Positions 34,103 through 42,724 of a stretch of 64,000 bases of DNA are shown here, piece after piece (the first letter of the stretch is position 1; each line of letters opens with the position of its first letter). A program made the translations under genes and the position numbers. The stretch lies in NCBI RefSeq assembly GCF_014205215.1, contig NZ_JACHNC010000001.1, forward strand, positions 9,048,501 through 9,112,500, written 5' to 3'. This DNA is from Actinoplanes lobatus (GTDB taxonomy: Bacteria > Actinomycetota > Actinomycetes > Mycobacteriales > Micromonosporaceae). A model generated the notes under the pieces. That model saw only the letters and a list, made by a program, of their open reading frames with translations, made no database searches and was not told where the DNA came from.

Positions 34103-34624
34103 TCAGGCGGCGGCCCGCGATCGCAGCCCCGCGATCGCGCCGACGACCAGGCAGATGCCGGCGAAGACCAGGGTGGTCGCGCCGATCAGCAGGAAGGTGG
34201 CCAGACCCAGGCCGGGCCAGACCAGGATGGCGATCGCGGCGAGCAGCACGAACACGCCGAGCGCGATCCGCCAGCCGACGCCCGGCTCGTGCCGGCCGAA
34301 CGCCACCACGATCTCGCCGAGGCCGTCCAGGATCCAGCCGATCGCGACGATCAGCAGCAGCAGGCTCAGCGAGTCGGTGGGGTTCTGCACGCAGAGCACA
34401 CCGACCAGGGTGACCAGCACGCCGAAGGCGCCGGCCAGGACCCGCTGCAACACCGGCGTCTCCCGGGCGATGATCGCCAGGACCGTCCGGGACACCCCCA
34501 TCACCAGCAGGTTCAGCCCGAACAGGAAGGCGACCACCCGCAGGGTGGCTTCCGGCCAGGCGAACGCGACCACACCGATCACCGCCACCACGATGCCGGC
34601 GATCAGCCGCAGCCAATAGCTCAT
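34103..34624 (-). CDS. HdeD-like (DUF308) membrane protein 1
   Basis: 173 aa from ATG 34624; GAGGAG lies 7 nt upstream, inside the end of the channel gene. Six short hydrophobic helices in three repeats (LIAGIVVAVIGVVAFAWPE, LLLLIVAIGWILDGLGEIVV, IALGVFVLLAAIAILVWPGL) give the HdeD pattern; E. coli HdeD acts in acid resistance. It is the third gene of a minus-strand unit with the channel and the 76-aa protein. A paralogue lies at 49098-49667. Confidence 0.88.
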   Translation of the reverse strand: MSYWLRLIAGIVVAVIGVVAFAWPEATLRVVAFLFGLNLLVMGVSRTVLAIIARETPVLQRVLAGAFGVLVTLVGVLCVQNPTDSLSLLLLIVAIGWILDGLGEIVVAFGRHEPGVGWRIALGVFVLLAAIAILVWPGLGLATFLLIGATTLVFAGICLVVGAIAGLRSRAAA

Positions 34625-34635
34625 CACGGTTCTCC

Positions 34636-35310
34636 TCACTCGTCTCGCTCACGGCTGTCGTCGCCGCTGTCCCAGTTGCGGGGCCGCCAGTTCTCGACCA
34701 CCTTGGCTACCGCGGTGACCAGGAACAGCGAGCCGGTCAGCGCCTCCACGACGGCGATCGTGCGGGCCGGATCGGCCGCCGGGACCAGGTCGCCGTATCC
34801 GGTGGTGGTCATGGTCACGAAGCTGAAGAACAGCGCATCGGAGATGACCGGGTCGCCCTTGTCGCCGAACAACGGCCCCGGCTGGATCACCCCCAGGCAC
34901 TGGTACGCGAACCCGAACGCCATTCCGATCAGCAGATAGGCGGCCAGCGCCCCCAACAGGGTCTGCTGGTCGACACCGTGCTGGGTGCTCAGATGCCGCA
35001 CGATGGCGAACGGGGCCAGCAGATAGAGGACGCTGGCGGCCAGGAACGTCCAGCCGAGCAACGGCGAGTTACGGCTGAGCACGATATTGAGCAGCGCCGC
35101 GACCAGGGCCAGCAGGAACAACCCGGCCGCGGCGTACCGCATACCGCTGCGGGCCCTGGAGACCCGCAGCGCCTGCCACACCGTGATGGTCTGCACCAGC
35201 AGGAGCACGGCCAGCTCCCAGCGGTCCCGGACCAGCAGCGCCAGCACGTACGTCCCGATGATCAGGAGCAACACCAGCCCGTAGCCTGTCCGCGGCCGGG
35301 ACCCGATCAT
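34636..35310 (-). CDS. Ion channel, K+ selectivity filter
   Basis: 224 aa, six predicted helices. The pore loop reads FFSFVTMTTTGYGDLVPAAD, with the TTGYGD potassium filter between helices 5 and 6; no RCK/TrkA domain follows, only a short acidic tail. There is no clear voltage-sensor Arg series. It lets K+ cross the membrane. Its ATG overlaps the 76-aa gene stop (ATGA); HdeD-like 1 follows. The unit is headed by promoter box 3. Confidence 0.9.
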   Translation of the reverse strand: MIGSRPRTGYGLVLLLIIGTYVLALLVRDRWELAVLLLVQTITVWQALRVSRARSGMRYAAAGLFLLALVAALLNIVLSRNSPLLGWTFLAASVLYLLAPFAIVRHLSTQHGVDQQTLLGALAAYLLIGMAFGFAYQCLGVIQPGPLFGDKGDPVISDALFFSFVTMTTTGYGDLVPAADPARTIAVVEALTGSLFLVTAVAKVVENWRPRNWDSGDDSRERDE

Positions 35311-35537
35311 ATTGGCCGTTCCGGCTCCTCGGACGCCGGCAACCGCCGCACCTCGATCAGACGCAGCCCGAGGCCGTGGATCCGGGAGATCAGCCCCACC
35401 ACGGCGGACTGATCCGGCAGCGAACCGTGCAGGACCGTCTCGGGCGGTTCCACGCTCACCGTCAGATCCTGCAGCTCTGTAAGAAGTTCATCGGGAATCA
35501 CCCCGGAAACCCTGACCTGATAAGTCGGCTCAGGCAT
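35307..35537 (-). CDS. Small YxVRVxG-type protein 1
   Basis: 76 aa. Starts with PTYQVRVSGVIPDELLTEL and ends with ISRIHGLGLRLIEVRRLP, a compact alpha/beta fold. It shares spacing and key residues with the 81-aa protein at 62485-62730 (YEIRVRG..., LEKLLTRL...[10 protein letters not shown]). Cytosolic, no catalytic residues visible. It is first in a unit with the K+ channel and HdeD-like 1, so it may modulate the channel. Confidence 0.75.
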   Translation of the reverse strand: MPEPTYQVRVSGVIPDELLTELQDLTVSVEPPETVLHGSLPDQSAVVGLISRIHGLGLRLIEVRRLPASEEPERPI

Positions 35538-35592
35538 CGTCCCTCCTTTTCCATCCCCTCCGGACCAGCCTGTCGGTGCGCTCGGCCGGGCG

Positions 35593-35613
35593 CGTCATTC
35601 CTCACGGATGACG
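35593..35613 (-). promoter_or_regulatory. Stress palindrome box 3 (76-aa / K+ channel / HdeD unit)
   Basis: Exact TCATCC-GTGAG-GAATGA core with extended arms CGTCAT/ATGACG. CAGGCT (xANNNT) follows 21 nt downstream on the minus strand; the 76-aa gene then has a normal ribosome site. The box overlaps the region just after the M48 stop. Confidence 0.75.
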
Positions 35614-35620
35614 GTCACGG

Positions 35621-36484
35621 TCAAGCGGCGGTCTCCGACTCGGATCCGCGCACCCGGGCATGGAAAAGTCCGAGCTTGAACAACCGCTCGAGCCGCCGCA
35701 CCGTGAACGGGTGCGACATCGGCAGTTGGGCCAGCTCGACCCAGAAACCGCGCAGTGACTGACCCTGGCGGACCAGCTCGTCCAGGTCGGTGGTGTGCTC
35801 GGTGTGCCGGCCGGAGGCGAGCAGCACCAGTCCGGACGCGCCGGACGGACACAGGTGGGCGCCGTGCCGGTCGGACGAGTACTCCCGCAGCCGCGACAGC
35901 GTCGGCCCGAGCAACGGGATGCGTTCCGAGTAGGCGACCGACAGCTGGTACCAGAGGCCGACGTGGTGCAGCCGGATGTGGCCCAGCTCGTGGCCGAGGA
36001 TGAACCGCAGCCCGTCCCGGTTGTTCTCGTACAGGTTCACGAACAGCTCGTTGGCGAGCACCACGTAGTCGTGGCCGGTGGCCTGGGCGGCGAAGGCGTT
36101 CAGGGTGCCGTTGCCGTTGGCCAGGAACAGCTGCGGCCGGCGACGCAATCCGAGCTTTCGGGCGAAATCGTCCATCGTCTCGTAGAGGCTGCCGTATTGT
36201 TTGGGCGAGAGCTGGACCGCGGTACCCCGGATCGACGCCCGCTGCGTCTCACGGATCACGATGAGCGCCGGGACGAAGAGCAACAGTCCGATGAAGGCGG
36301 ATCGGACGGTCACCGCCCAGCCGCTGTCCTGGAGTCGTTCGGGTAGAAGCGGCAGCGTGATCGCCGCCTGCACGATGGCCCAGATGATGATGATGTTCAG
36401 CACCACCATGAAGACGTAGAACGGCAGCTCGGCGGGATGCCGAAGCCTGGGGGGTACGGCTCCCTGCCGTGATGACGTCGACAC
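35621..36484 (-). CDS. M48-family membrane metalloprotease
   Basis: 287 aa from GTG 36484, preferred because AGGAGG lies 6 nt upstream; ATG 36517 in the same frame lacks a site. Two N-terminal helices (FYVFMVVLNIIIIWAIVQAA and FIGLLLFVPALIVIRE), then the zinc protease core with FILGHELGHIRLHH (HExxH) and a later Glu in YSSDRHGAHL region. HtpX/M48 proteases degrade damaged membrane proteins. It is divergent from the lipid kinase and shares promoter box 4. Confidence 0.88.
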   Translation of the reverse strand: MSTSSRQGAVPPRLRHPAELPFYVFMVVLNIIIIWAIVQAAITLPLLPERLQDSGWAVTVRSAFIGLLLFVPALIVIRETQRASIRGTAVQLSPKQYGSLYETMDDFARKLGLRRRPQLFLANGNGTLNAFAAQATGHDYVVLANELFVNLYENNRDGLRFILGHELGHIRLHHVGLWYQLSVAYSERIPLLGPTLSRLREYSSDRHGAHLCPSGASGLVLLASGRHTEHTTDLDELVRQGQSLRGFWVELAQLPMSHPFTVRRLERLFKLGLFHARVRGSESETAA

Positions 36485-36558
36485 TGAGGTCCTCCTGTCC
36501 TGTGTCCTGCTGTTCATCCCGGATGTCCGGTGACGATCCACCGCGCTGACACGCCCCG

Positions 36559-36579
36559 CCTCATCCCGCCGGAATGAGG
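36559..36579. promoter_or_regulatory. Stress palindrome box 4 (lipid kinase; M48 opposite)
   Basis: Exact TCATCC-CGCCG-GAATGA core, 10-bp arms with one mismatch. GACGCT follows at 36600-36605 in the kinase direction. AGACCTG lies 34 nt after the box, the same distance as at box 5. On the other strand a weaker ATCGTC lies at the matching distance. Confidence 0.8.
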
Positions 36580-36639
36580 ACCGGCGACCGCGCCCCGGCG
36601 ACGCTTCGGAACAGACCTGTACGCGAAGGGAGTTCCGCC

Positions 36640-37935
36640 ATGTCATCGACCCGGCGCAATCTCGCTCGGCTCGCTTTCTGCGCCGCCGCGGCGGCCGTGG
36701 TGCTGGTGCTCGCCGTCGCCGGCGTACGCGCCGGCCTCGCCCTGATCCTGGCCGCCCTCCTCGGCAGCGCCGCCGGCCTGGGCGCGGCCTGGTGGTTCCT
36801 CACCCATCGCGGCGTGCAGCGGTGGCTGGCCGGCGTGGTGGTGGTGCTGGCCCCGCTCACCGTCACCGTCTTCTACGCCCAGCAGCGGCTGCTCTGGGTG
36901 GTGATCCTGTTCGGTGTGCTGTGGGCGGCGGCGGTCGCGGCCGGGCGGCGGGCGCTGGCCGAGCCGGGTGACGGTCCGCAGGAGTTCGAGACGCCGGCGC
37001 CGCGTCACCCGTACCTGATCATGAATCCCCGCTCGGGTGGCGGGAAGGTGGAACGTTTCCGCCTGGCCGAACGTGCCCGCGAGCTCGGCGCGCGAGTGCA
37101 TGTCATCGATGAACCGGACGTGGATGTCGCGGAACTGGCCCGGCAGGCGCTGCGCGACGGCGCGGATCTGCTCGGCGTCGCCGGCGGCGACGGCACCCAG
37201 GCGCTGGTCGCCGGGATCGCGGCCGAGCACGGCGTGCCGTTCCTGGTGATCTCGGCGGGCACCCGCAACCACTTCGCGCTGGATCTGGGCCTGGACCGGG
37301 ACGACCCGTCGACCTGCCTGGACGCGCTCACCGACGGGGTGGAGGTGCACATCGACCTGGGCCTCATCGGCGACCGGACGTTCGTCAACAACGCCTCGTT
37401 CGGGGCCTACGCCACCGTGGTGCAGAGTCCCGCCTACCGCGACGACAAGGTCGGCACCACCCTGGACCTGCTGCCGGAGACGCTGGCCGGGCAGAACGGC
37501 CCGCAGCTGGAGCTGCACGTCGACGGGGTGACCGTCACCGGGCCGCAGGCGGTGCTGGTCAGCAACAACCCGTACGCCACCGCCGACATCGCCGGGCTGG
37601 GCCAGCGCCCCCGGCTCGACCAGGGCGCCCTCGGGGTCCTCGCGGTCACCGTGCACGGCACGGCCGACGCGGCCCGGCTGGTCGGCGGCCGCGGCCGGTC
37701 CCGGTCGGTGCTGATCCGCACGAGCACCACGGCGGTGGTGGAGGCGACCACGCCCGAGGTTCCGGTCGGCGTCGACGGCGAGTCGATCCTGATGCCCTCG
37801 CCGGTGACCTGTGCGATCCGGCCGGCCGCGCTGCGCGTGCGGGTGCCCCGCCGCCGGCCCGGGGTCCCGCCGATGCTGCCCGAGATGGACTGGACACGAC
37901 TGCGGCGGCTGGCCTGGGCCAGCCGCCGCGATTAG
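36640..37935 (+). CDS. Diacylglycerol/sphingosine-type lipid kinase
   Basis: 431 aa from ATG 36640 (AAGGGAG upstream). An N-terminal membrane part with about four helices precedes a DAGK catalytic domain: YLIMNPRSGGGKVERF, LLGVAGGDGTQALVAGIA (GGDGT ATP loop), ISAGTRNHFALDLGL. The C-terminal YegS-like beta domain contains FVNNASFGAYATVVQ. It phosphorylates a membrane lipid, probably diacylglycerol. The extra N-terminal membrane anchor is unusual for YegS-like enzymes. Confidence 0.88.
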   Translation: MSSTRRNLARLAFCAAAAAVVLVLAVAGVRAGLALILAALLGSAAGLGAAWWFLTHRGVQRWLAGVVVVLAPLTVTVFYAQQRLLWVVILFGVLWAAAVAAGRRALAEPGDGPQEFETPAPRHPYLIMNPRSGGGKVERFRLAERARELGARVHVIDEPDVDVAELARQALRDGADLLGVAGGDGTQALVAGIAAEHGVPFLVISAGTRNHFALDLGLDRDDPSTCLDALTDGVEVHIDLGLIGDRTFVNNASFGAYATVVQSPAYRDDKVGTTLDLLPETLAGQNGPQLELHVDGVTVTGPQAVLVSNNPYATADIAGLGQRPRLDQGALGVLAVTVHGTADAARLVGGRGRSRSVLIRTSTTAVVEATTPEVPVGVDGESILMPSPVTCAIRPAALRVRVPRRRPGVPPMLPEMDWTRLRRLAWASRRD

Positions 37936-37974
37936 AGCCGGCGGGTCACCGCCGCCGGGCCGTCCGGCGGGTCA

Positions 37975-37995
37975 CCCGGCGCGCGGTGCGCCGGG
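37975..37995. terminator. Hairpin between convergent lipid kinase and DUF6325 genes
   Basis: CCCGGCGC stem (8 bp) with loop GCGGT and its complement, in the 107-bp gap. A weaker stem than the other terminators. Confidence 0.5.
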
Positions 37996-38042
37996 CGGTC
38001 GGCCGGGCCACTCTCCTGGTTGCGAACATCTCCACCACTCCC

Positions 38043-38591
38043 CTAGTTGTAGTTCGCGGCCGCGGCCGTCTCGAGGTCGTGCAGGACCTTGGCCTCCTCG
38101 GCGGCCAGCAGGCCGATCCCGACCAGGTCCAGCGGGCTGATGAACCCGTCGGACAGCCGGAAGCCGCCGGCCCGGGCGATGGCGTCGCGCAGCGGCACCG
38201 CCCAGTGGTGTTCGATCAGCAGCAGAGCCGCGGCGCTGTCGTTCGGGATGTCGCCGAGCACGTCCCACGCCCGCGGGTCGTCGAGGACCGCCACGCCGTC
38301 GATCGCCGCCTCGGCGCCCCGCTCGGCGCCGGCGATCAGGCCCTCCTCGCCGTCGATGCCCAGACCGATCAGGGCGCCGACCTTGCTGCCCAGTTCGACC
38401 GCCTCCTCCTGGGTGAGGTTGCTCAGGTGCTCCACCTCCACCTCGCCGTCGGCGTCCTTGTAGACCGCGAGCGCGTCGATCACGCGTACGGTGTCGCTCT
38501 GCCGGAGTCGTTCCAGCTCAGCGATGATCTCGCCGTGGAAGTTCGGGTGATTGAAGCCCAGCACGATCAGCTGGACAGGTCCGATGGACAT
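38043..38591 (-). CDS. DUF6325/DUF1269-like protein
   Basis: 182 aa. Begins IGPVQLIVLGFNHPNFHGEI, then ELERLRQSDTVRVIDALAVY, the ferredoxin-like start of DUF1269/DUF6325 proteins that recall the TM protein family at 38757. A Gly-rich helix segment (LGSKVGALIGLGIDGEEGLI) and SAAALLLIEHHWAVPLRDAI follow. It is probably a cytosolic or peripheral stress protein; the function is unknown. It is divergent from DUF1269 copy 1 and shares promoter box 5. Confidence 0.75.
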   Translation of the reverse strand: MSIGPVQLIVLGFNHPNFHGEIIAELERLRQSDTVRVIDALAVYKDADGEVEVEHLSNLTQEEAVELGSKVGALIGLGIDGEEGLIAGAERGAEAAIDGVAVLDDPRAWDVLGDIPNDSAAALLLIEHHWAVPLRDAIARAGGFRLSDGFISPLDLVGIGLLAAEEAKVLHDLETAAAANYN

Positions 38592-38670
38592 CGTTCTTCC
38601 GCTCCTCCACTCGACCGTTCAGGCGTGGTCACGCCCGATTCCGATACTCCGGCCGGTCGGTCCGGGGCCG

Positions 38671-38691
38671 CCTCATCCGGTACGGGTGAGG
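38671..38691. promoter_or_regulatory. Stress palindrome box 5 (DUF6325 and DUF1269 copy 1)
   Basis: Exact TCATCC-GGTAC-GGGTGA core. On the minus strand GAGTAT follows at the expected distance. The plus-strand -10 is poor, but AGACCTG lies 34 nt after the box as at box 4. It is a candidate bidirectional promoter. Confidence 0.75.
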
Positions 38692-38756
38692 ACGCGACCG
38701 GCCCTCACCGGGTCCACTGGGGCCAGACCTGAGCATCGAGGAAGGGAAACAACGAC

Positions 38757-39254
38757 ATGGCAACCCTCGTCGCCATCGGCTACGACGATGAGACCACCGC
38801 GACCGCCGCGTCGCTGGAGGCACACCGCCTGGCCAAGGACCTGATCATCCAGCCTGACGCGATCGCCGCGATCATCCGCGACAAGGAGGGCAAGTTCCAC
38901 GTCACGACCAGCCATCACGAGGTGGCGGCCGGCACCACCTGGGGCATGTTCTGGGGATTCTTCTTCGGGCTGCTGTTCTTCATCCCGGTGCTCGGTATGG
39001 CCGTCGGCGCCGGCCTGGGCGCGCTGACCGGCAAGCTCGGCAAGAACGCGATCAACAAGGAGTTCCAGACCCAGGTCCGGGACCTTCTCCAGCCGGGCAC
39101 CTCGGCGCTGTTCCTGGTCGTCGAGAAGGTCACCCCGGACAAGGCGATCCAGGCGCTGTCCCAGTTCGGCGGCACCGTGCTCAAGTCGTCGCTGTCCAAG
39201 GAGGCCGAGGCCGAGCTCCAGGACGCCCTGCACGGCACCGAGCAGTCCGCCTGA
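38757..39254 (+). CDS. DUF1269 membrane protein, copy 1
   Basis: 165 aa. ATLVAIGYDDETTATAASLE opens the family domain; a central hydrophobic hairpin (FFFGLLFFIPVLGMAVGAGL) is followed by a C-terminal ferredoxin-like part with TSALFLVVEKVTPDKAIQAL and LKSSLSKEAEAELQDALHG. Nearly identical over most of its length to the copy at 61807-62301. Role unknown; members are common in actinobacterial stress islands. It heads a unit with a lipoprotein (one base apart) and BrkB 1. Confidence 0.88.
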   Translation: MATLVAIGYDDETTATAASLEAHRLAKDLIIQPDAIAAIIRDKEGKFHVTTSHHEVAAGTTWGMFWGFFFGLLFFIPVLGMAVGAGLGALTGKLGKNAINKEFQTQVRDLLQPGTSALFLVVEKVTPDKAIQALSQFGGTVLKSSLSKEAEAELQDALHGTEQSA

Positions 39255-39255
39255 C

Positions 39256-39681
39256 ATGCACAGAACCCCGGGGCTCGTCACGTTCGCGACGGCCCTGTGT
39301 GTCCTCGCCGCCGGCGCTGGTTGCGCCGGCGGCGGGGCCACGGGCGCCTCGGCCGAACCGGCGGTCTGCGAGAGCTTCGCGGCCGTCCAGAACACCGTCA
39401 CCCACATCAAGGACGCCAACGTCTCGGAGAACGGGCTGACCGCGCTGCGCCCGTACGTCTCCGAGCTCATCGAACAGCTCACCCAGCTCGCCGCCGACGC
39501 GAAGGCGCAGTTCGGCCAGCAGGCCGACCAGCTGCGGGCATCCGTCGACGTCCTGTCGACCAGCGTGGACACGGCGCGCGACAACCCCGACCTGACGAAC
39601 CTCGGCGCCGTCCGCCAGGCGGTCGACGGGGTCCGGGACACCGCCCGGGCGCTCGCCGACTCGCTGAAGAACACCTGCTGA
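39256..39681 (+). CDS. Small lipoprotein
   Basis: 141 aa. The signal peptide ends LAAGAGC (lipobox Cys ~23). The mature part is helical (YVSELIEQLTQLAADAKAQF, VDGVRDTARALADSLKNTC) with a final Cys and one near residue 38. It probably sits on the outer face of the membrane as a coiled helical protein. It starts one base after the DUF1269 stop. No known family. Confidence 0.75.
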   Translation: MHRTPGLVTFATALCVLAAGAGCAGGGATGASAEPAVCESFAAVQNTVTHIKDANVSENGLTALRPYVSELIEQLTQLAADAKAQFGQQADQLRASVDVLSTSVDTARDNPDLTNLGAVRQAVDGVRDTARALADSLKNTC

Positions 39682-39682
39682 C

Positions 39683-40591
39683 GTGCTCCTGCGCCGCCTC
39701 GACGACCTCCAGCGGCGCCGGCCCGTCCTCGGGTTCACTCACGCGGTGATCTGCAAGTACCTGGACGACTTCGGTCTCCGGGAGGCCGCGCTCATCACGT
39801 ACTACGGCTTCCTCAGCCTCTTCCCCATCCTGCTGCTGGGGGTCGCCGTGGTGTCGCGGGTGCTGGCCTCCCGGCCCGAGCTGCGCCAGGAGCTGGTGGC
39901 GGAGATCGTGCCGCCGGGACTGCAGCCGGGCATCGAGACGTCGATGGCGGACCTGTCGGCGTCGCGTACCGCCCTGATCGCCGGTGTGGTCGGTCTGGTG
40001 TTCTCCGGGCTCGGGGTGGTGCTCTCCGCGTACGAGACGCTGAACCACCTGGCGGCCGTCCCGATCCGGCGGCGCGCCGGCGTCGTCTCCCGCTACCTGC
40101 GCGCGGTGGCCGGCCTGATCGTCATCCTGATCGGCGCGGTGGCCGCCGGCGCCCTGAACGTCGCCTCGGCCGGCGCCGTGCCCGAGCTTCTCGGCGAGGT
40201 CGCCGTCGTCTTCCTCACCCTGATCGTGCTGACCCGGCTGCTGCTGATGCGCCGGGCGCCGCTGCGTTCGGTGTGGCCGGCCGCGGTGATCGGCGCGGTG
40301 GCGGTGACCACCGCGCTGGCCGTCGCGGCCGCGGTGCTGCCCGGCCTGGTCCAGCGGGCCGGCCGGGTCTACGGCGCGTTCGCCGGCGCGGCCGGCGTCT
40401 TCACCGTGCTCTACCTGCTCAGCAACGTGCTGGTGATCGCCGCCGAGGTGGCCGCGGTCCGGCACGCCCGCCTCTGGCCGCGGGCCCTGGACCCGGCCCG
40501 GCCGACCGAGGCGGACGCCCGGGCCATGACCCTGCTGGCCCGCGAGCAGGAGCGGCTGCCGGCCACCCGGATCGACTACGAGCTCGGCTGA
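39683..40591 (+). CDS. YihY/BrkB-family membrane protein 1
   Basis: 302 aa, GTG start one base after the lipoprotein stop. Starts with KYLDDFGLREAALITYYGFL, the BrkB entry, followed by six helices and LYLLSNVLVIAAEVAAVRHA near the end. The family was once called RNase BN but is a membrane protein of unclear role. The 3' end overlaps the convergent MFS gene by 16 bp. A second family member is at 48222. Confidence 0.88.
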   Translation: MLLRRLDDLQRRRPVLGFTHAVICKYLDDFGLREAALITYYGFLSLFPILLLGVAVVSRVLASRPELRQELVAEIVPPGLQPGIETSMADLSASRTALIAGVVGLVFSGLGVVLSAYETLNHLAAVPIRRRAGVVSRYLRAVAGLIVILIGAVAAGALNVASAGAVPELLGEVAVVFLTLIVLTRLLLMRRAPLRSVWPAAVIGAVAVTTALAVAAAVLPGLVQRAGRVYGAFAGAAGVFTVLYLLSNVLVIAAEVAAVRHARLWPRALDPARPTEADARAMTLLAREQERLPATRIDYELG

Positions 40592-41985
40592 GTCCTGGGC
40601 AGGAAGAACGCCGCCACCAGGCCGATCACCCCGGCGCCGGCGACCGCGGTCATCGCCAGCAGGTACGCCCGCCCCGGCGCCGAGCCGTCCACCCCGGCCA
40701 CCAGGATGGTGCCGGTCAGTGCCGCGCCCAGCGACGAACCCAGGTTGGAGACGCTGCGCGACAGCCCGGAGATCTCCCCCTGGAGGTCCTCGCCGAAGCT
40801 CGACTGGACCACGTTGACCGACGGGGTGAGCATCCCGCCCAGGCCGAGACCGATCACGAACAGGCCGGGCACCATGGTCCACACCGAGCCGGAGCCGGAA
40901 GTGCGGCCCAGCGTGAGCAGCAGGACGATGCCGGCGATGGTGACCACGAAACCCGCCATGATCAGGGTGCGCTGCGGGCGGCGCTTGGCCATCGGCTCGG
41001 CCCCCAGCGAGGAGATCAGCACACCGGCCGTGGTGGCGGTGAACACCCCGCCGGTCTCGATGGCGTTGTAGCCGCGGACCACCTGGAGGTAGGTCGACAC
41101 CACGAACGACGTGCCCATCACCATGAGCCACTGGGTGTTCTGGGTGATCAGGCCGAGGTTGGAGGCACGGTTGCGGAACAGGCGCAGGCTCAGCAGCGGT
41201 TCCCGGCCGGACCGCTCGCGGCGTCGGCAGGCGACGAAGAACCAGGTCAGCACCAGCGCACCGGCGGCGATCAGGACGATGCACAGCCGGATGTCGTTGT
41301 CGGTGGCGAGGATGCCGAGCACGATCAGGATCAGGCCGGCCGCGGAGAGCACCGCGCCGCCCACGTCGAAGGGCCGGGACCGGTCGGCGGGCAGCGGGTC
41401 CTCGACGGCCCGGCGGCTGAGCATGACGATCACCAGGACGATCGCGGCCTGCGCCACGAACGCGGCGCGCCAGTTCACGGCGGACGCGATGAAACCGCCG
41501 ATGAGCGGGCCGGCGACGGCGCCGACACCACCCATCGCGCTGATCGCGCCGAACGCGCGGGCCCGCGCGCTGACGCCCTGGAAGAGCAGGGTGGTGAGGA
41601 TGTAGACGGGTGGGATCAGCAGCGCCGTGCCGACGCCCTCGAACACCGAGTAGCCGATGATCAGTACCGGCAGGCTGGGGGCGACCGAGCTGATCAGCGC
41701 TCCGGAGCCGAACATCAGCAGCCCCAGGATGAGACACCATTTGCGGCCGAAGACGTCGGTGAGCTTGCCGCCGGGGATCATCAGAGCGGCCATCACCAGC
41801 AGGAACAGGGTGATGGCCAGCTGCACGCCCTGGACGTCGGTGTGCAGGTCGCGGCTGATGTCGCTGATCATCACGTTCATGTTGGAGCCGGCGAAGGAGC
41901 AGATGAACTGCGCCAGCGCGAAGGCGATCAGCGCCTTTCGCAACCCGGCCGGGAACCGCGCGGCCCTGGACTTCTCTTGGGTCAT
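40576..41985 (-). CDS. MFS transporter, DHA2-type
   Basis: 469 aa from ATG 41985. About 14 helices; FICSFAGSNMNVMISDISRD in TM1 and LAITLFLLVMAALMIPGGKL in TM2, GKLTDVFGRKWCLILG loop, and ISAMGGVGAVAGPLIGGFIA. It likely exports a small compound. No ribosome site precedes the ATG; the start lies 34 nt from box 6, predicted leaderless. It is independent of its neighbours. Confidence 0.9.
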   Translation of the reverse strand: MTQEKSRAARFPAGLRKALIAFALAQFICSFAGSNMNVMISDISRDLHTDVQGVQLAITLFLLVMAALMIPGGKLTDVFGRKWCLILGLLMFGSGALISSVAPSLPVLIIGYSVFEGVGTALLIPPVYILTTLLFQGVSARARAFGAISAMGGVGAVAGPLIGGFIASAVNWRAAFVAQAAIVLVIVMLSRRAVEDPLPADRSRPFDVGGAVLSAAGLILIVLGILATDNDIRLCIVLIAAGALVLTWFFVACRRRERSGREPLLSLRLFRNRASNLGLITQNTQWLMVMGTSFVVSTYLQVVRGYNAIETGGVFTATTAGVLISSLGAEPMAKRRPQRTLIMAGFVVTIAGIVLLLTLGRTSGSGSVWTMVPGLFVIGLGLGGMLTPSVNVVQSSFGEDLQGEISGLSRSVSNLGSSLGAALTGTILVAGVDGSAPGRAYLLAMTAVAGAGVIGLVAAFFLPRTQPSS

Positions 41986-42018
41986 GGGACCGAGCCTGCT
42001 GGGCCGCGCCCGAACAGG

Positions 42019-42039
42019 CATCCTCCCGAACGCATGAGG
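42019..42039 (-). promoter_or_regulatory. Stress palindrome box 6 (MFS)
   Basis: Diverged core TCATGC-GTTCG-GGAGGA, but CAGGCT follows at 21 nt exactly as at box 3, and the MFS ATG comes 34 nt after the box. Confidence 0.6.
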
Positions 42040-42042
42040 TGA

Positions 42043-42615
42043 CTAGGAACGAAGGTCGCGGCTCCAGCGCGGGCCGACCTCGAGCCACTCCTGCTGCCAC
42101 GCCTTGGCCCGGTGCCGGTCCAGCAGGATCAGGCCGATCTTGCGCGTCCCGTTCAGCGCCGCCGCGGCCAGGGCGATCATCACCACCGCGACCAGGCCGG
42201 CCTTGGCGACCGGATGGTGGTCGGACGGCGCCTCACGCTGCTGACCACTTCGGGTCACCCAGATCGTCATCCGCTCACCGGCCCGCTGGGTGGGCGCCAC
42301 CCCGACCTCGCCGGCGCGGCGGGTGCCGTCCGGCGCGATCCACTTCGCCTGGGCCGTGCCGGGGGTGGGCGCCGCCGTTCCGCCGGCCGCCTCCCCGGTC
42401 AGCGACGGTGGCACGCTGGTCAGCTCGGCCGACACCTGGAAGGCGTTGCGCCGGTCGCGCATCGCCTCGGCGGTCGCGGAGTCGTAGGCGCCACCGGCCG
42501 CCCACCAGGCCAGCACCGGTCCACCCAGCAGGAACAGCACGAAAAGGCCCAGCAGCATGCCGGCCTCGACACGGTCCGAGGCCCGCCACAAGGGGTTGTT
42601 CTTCCGGACGAACAT
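42043..42615 (-). CDS. Rv1733c-like membrane protein
   Basis: 190 aa, two membrane helices (AGMLLGLFVLFLLGGPVLAW and KAGLVAVVMIALAAAALNGT) around an extracytoplasmic domain with AKWIAPDGTRRAGEVGVAPT and GERMTIWVTRSGQ. This layout and NPLWRASDRVEAG match the family of Mycobacterium tuberculosis Rv1733c, a hypoxia/dormancy (DosR) regulon protein. Biochemical function unknown. Promoter box 7 is read in this direction too, followed by GATGAT and a GGGAGGGTGAC ribosome site. Confidence 0.82.
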   Translation of the reverse strand: MFVRKNNPLWRASDRVEAGMLLGLFVLFLLGGPVLAWWAAGGAYDSATAEAMRDRRNAFQVSAELTSVPPSLTGEAAGGTAAPTPGTAQAKWIAPDGTRRAGEVGVAPTQRAGERMTIWVTRSGQQREAPSDHHPVAKAGLVAVVMIALAAAALNGTRKIGLILLDRHRAKAWQQEWLEVGPRWSRDLRS

Positions 42616-42669
42616 CTGTCACCCTCCCTGCCACTCCGGCCGATCATCCGTTGCCACCCGGCCGAAACG

Positions 42670-42690
42670 GTTCACCCGCACCGGATGAGG
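42670..42690. promoter_or_regulatory. Stress palindrome box 7 (bidirectional)
   Basis: On the minus strand an exact TCATCC-GGTGC-GGGTGA core followed by GATGAT at 22 nt (Rv1733c-like gene). On the plus strand GACGCT at 22 nt and then ATG 35 nt from the box (164-aa gene, no ribosome site). Both directions fit the consensus. Confidence 0.8.
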
Positions 42691-42724
42691 ATGGGCACAC
42701 CCCGGTTCGGCGACGCTTTGGTAC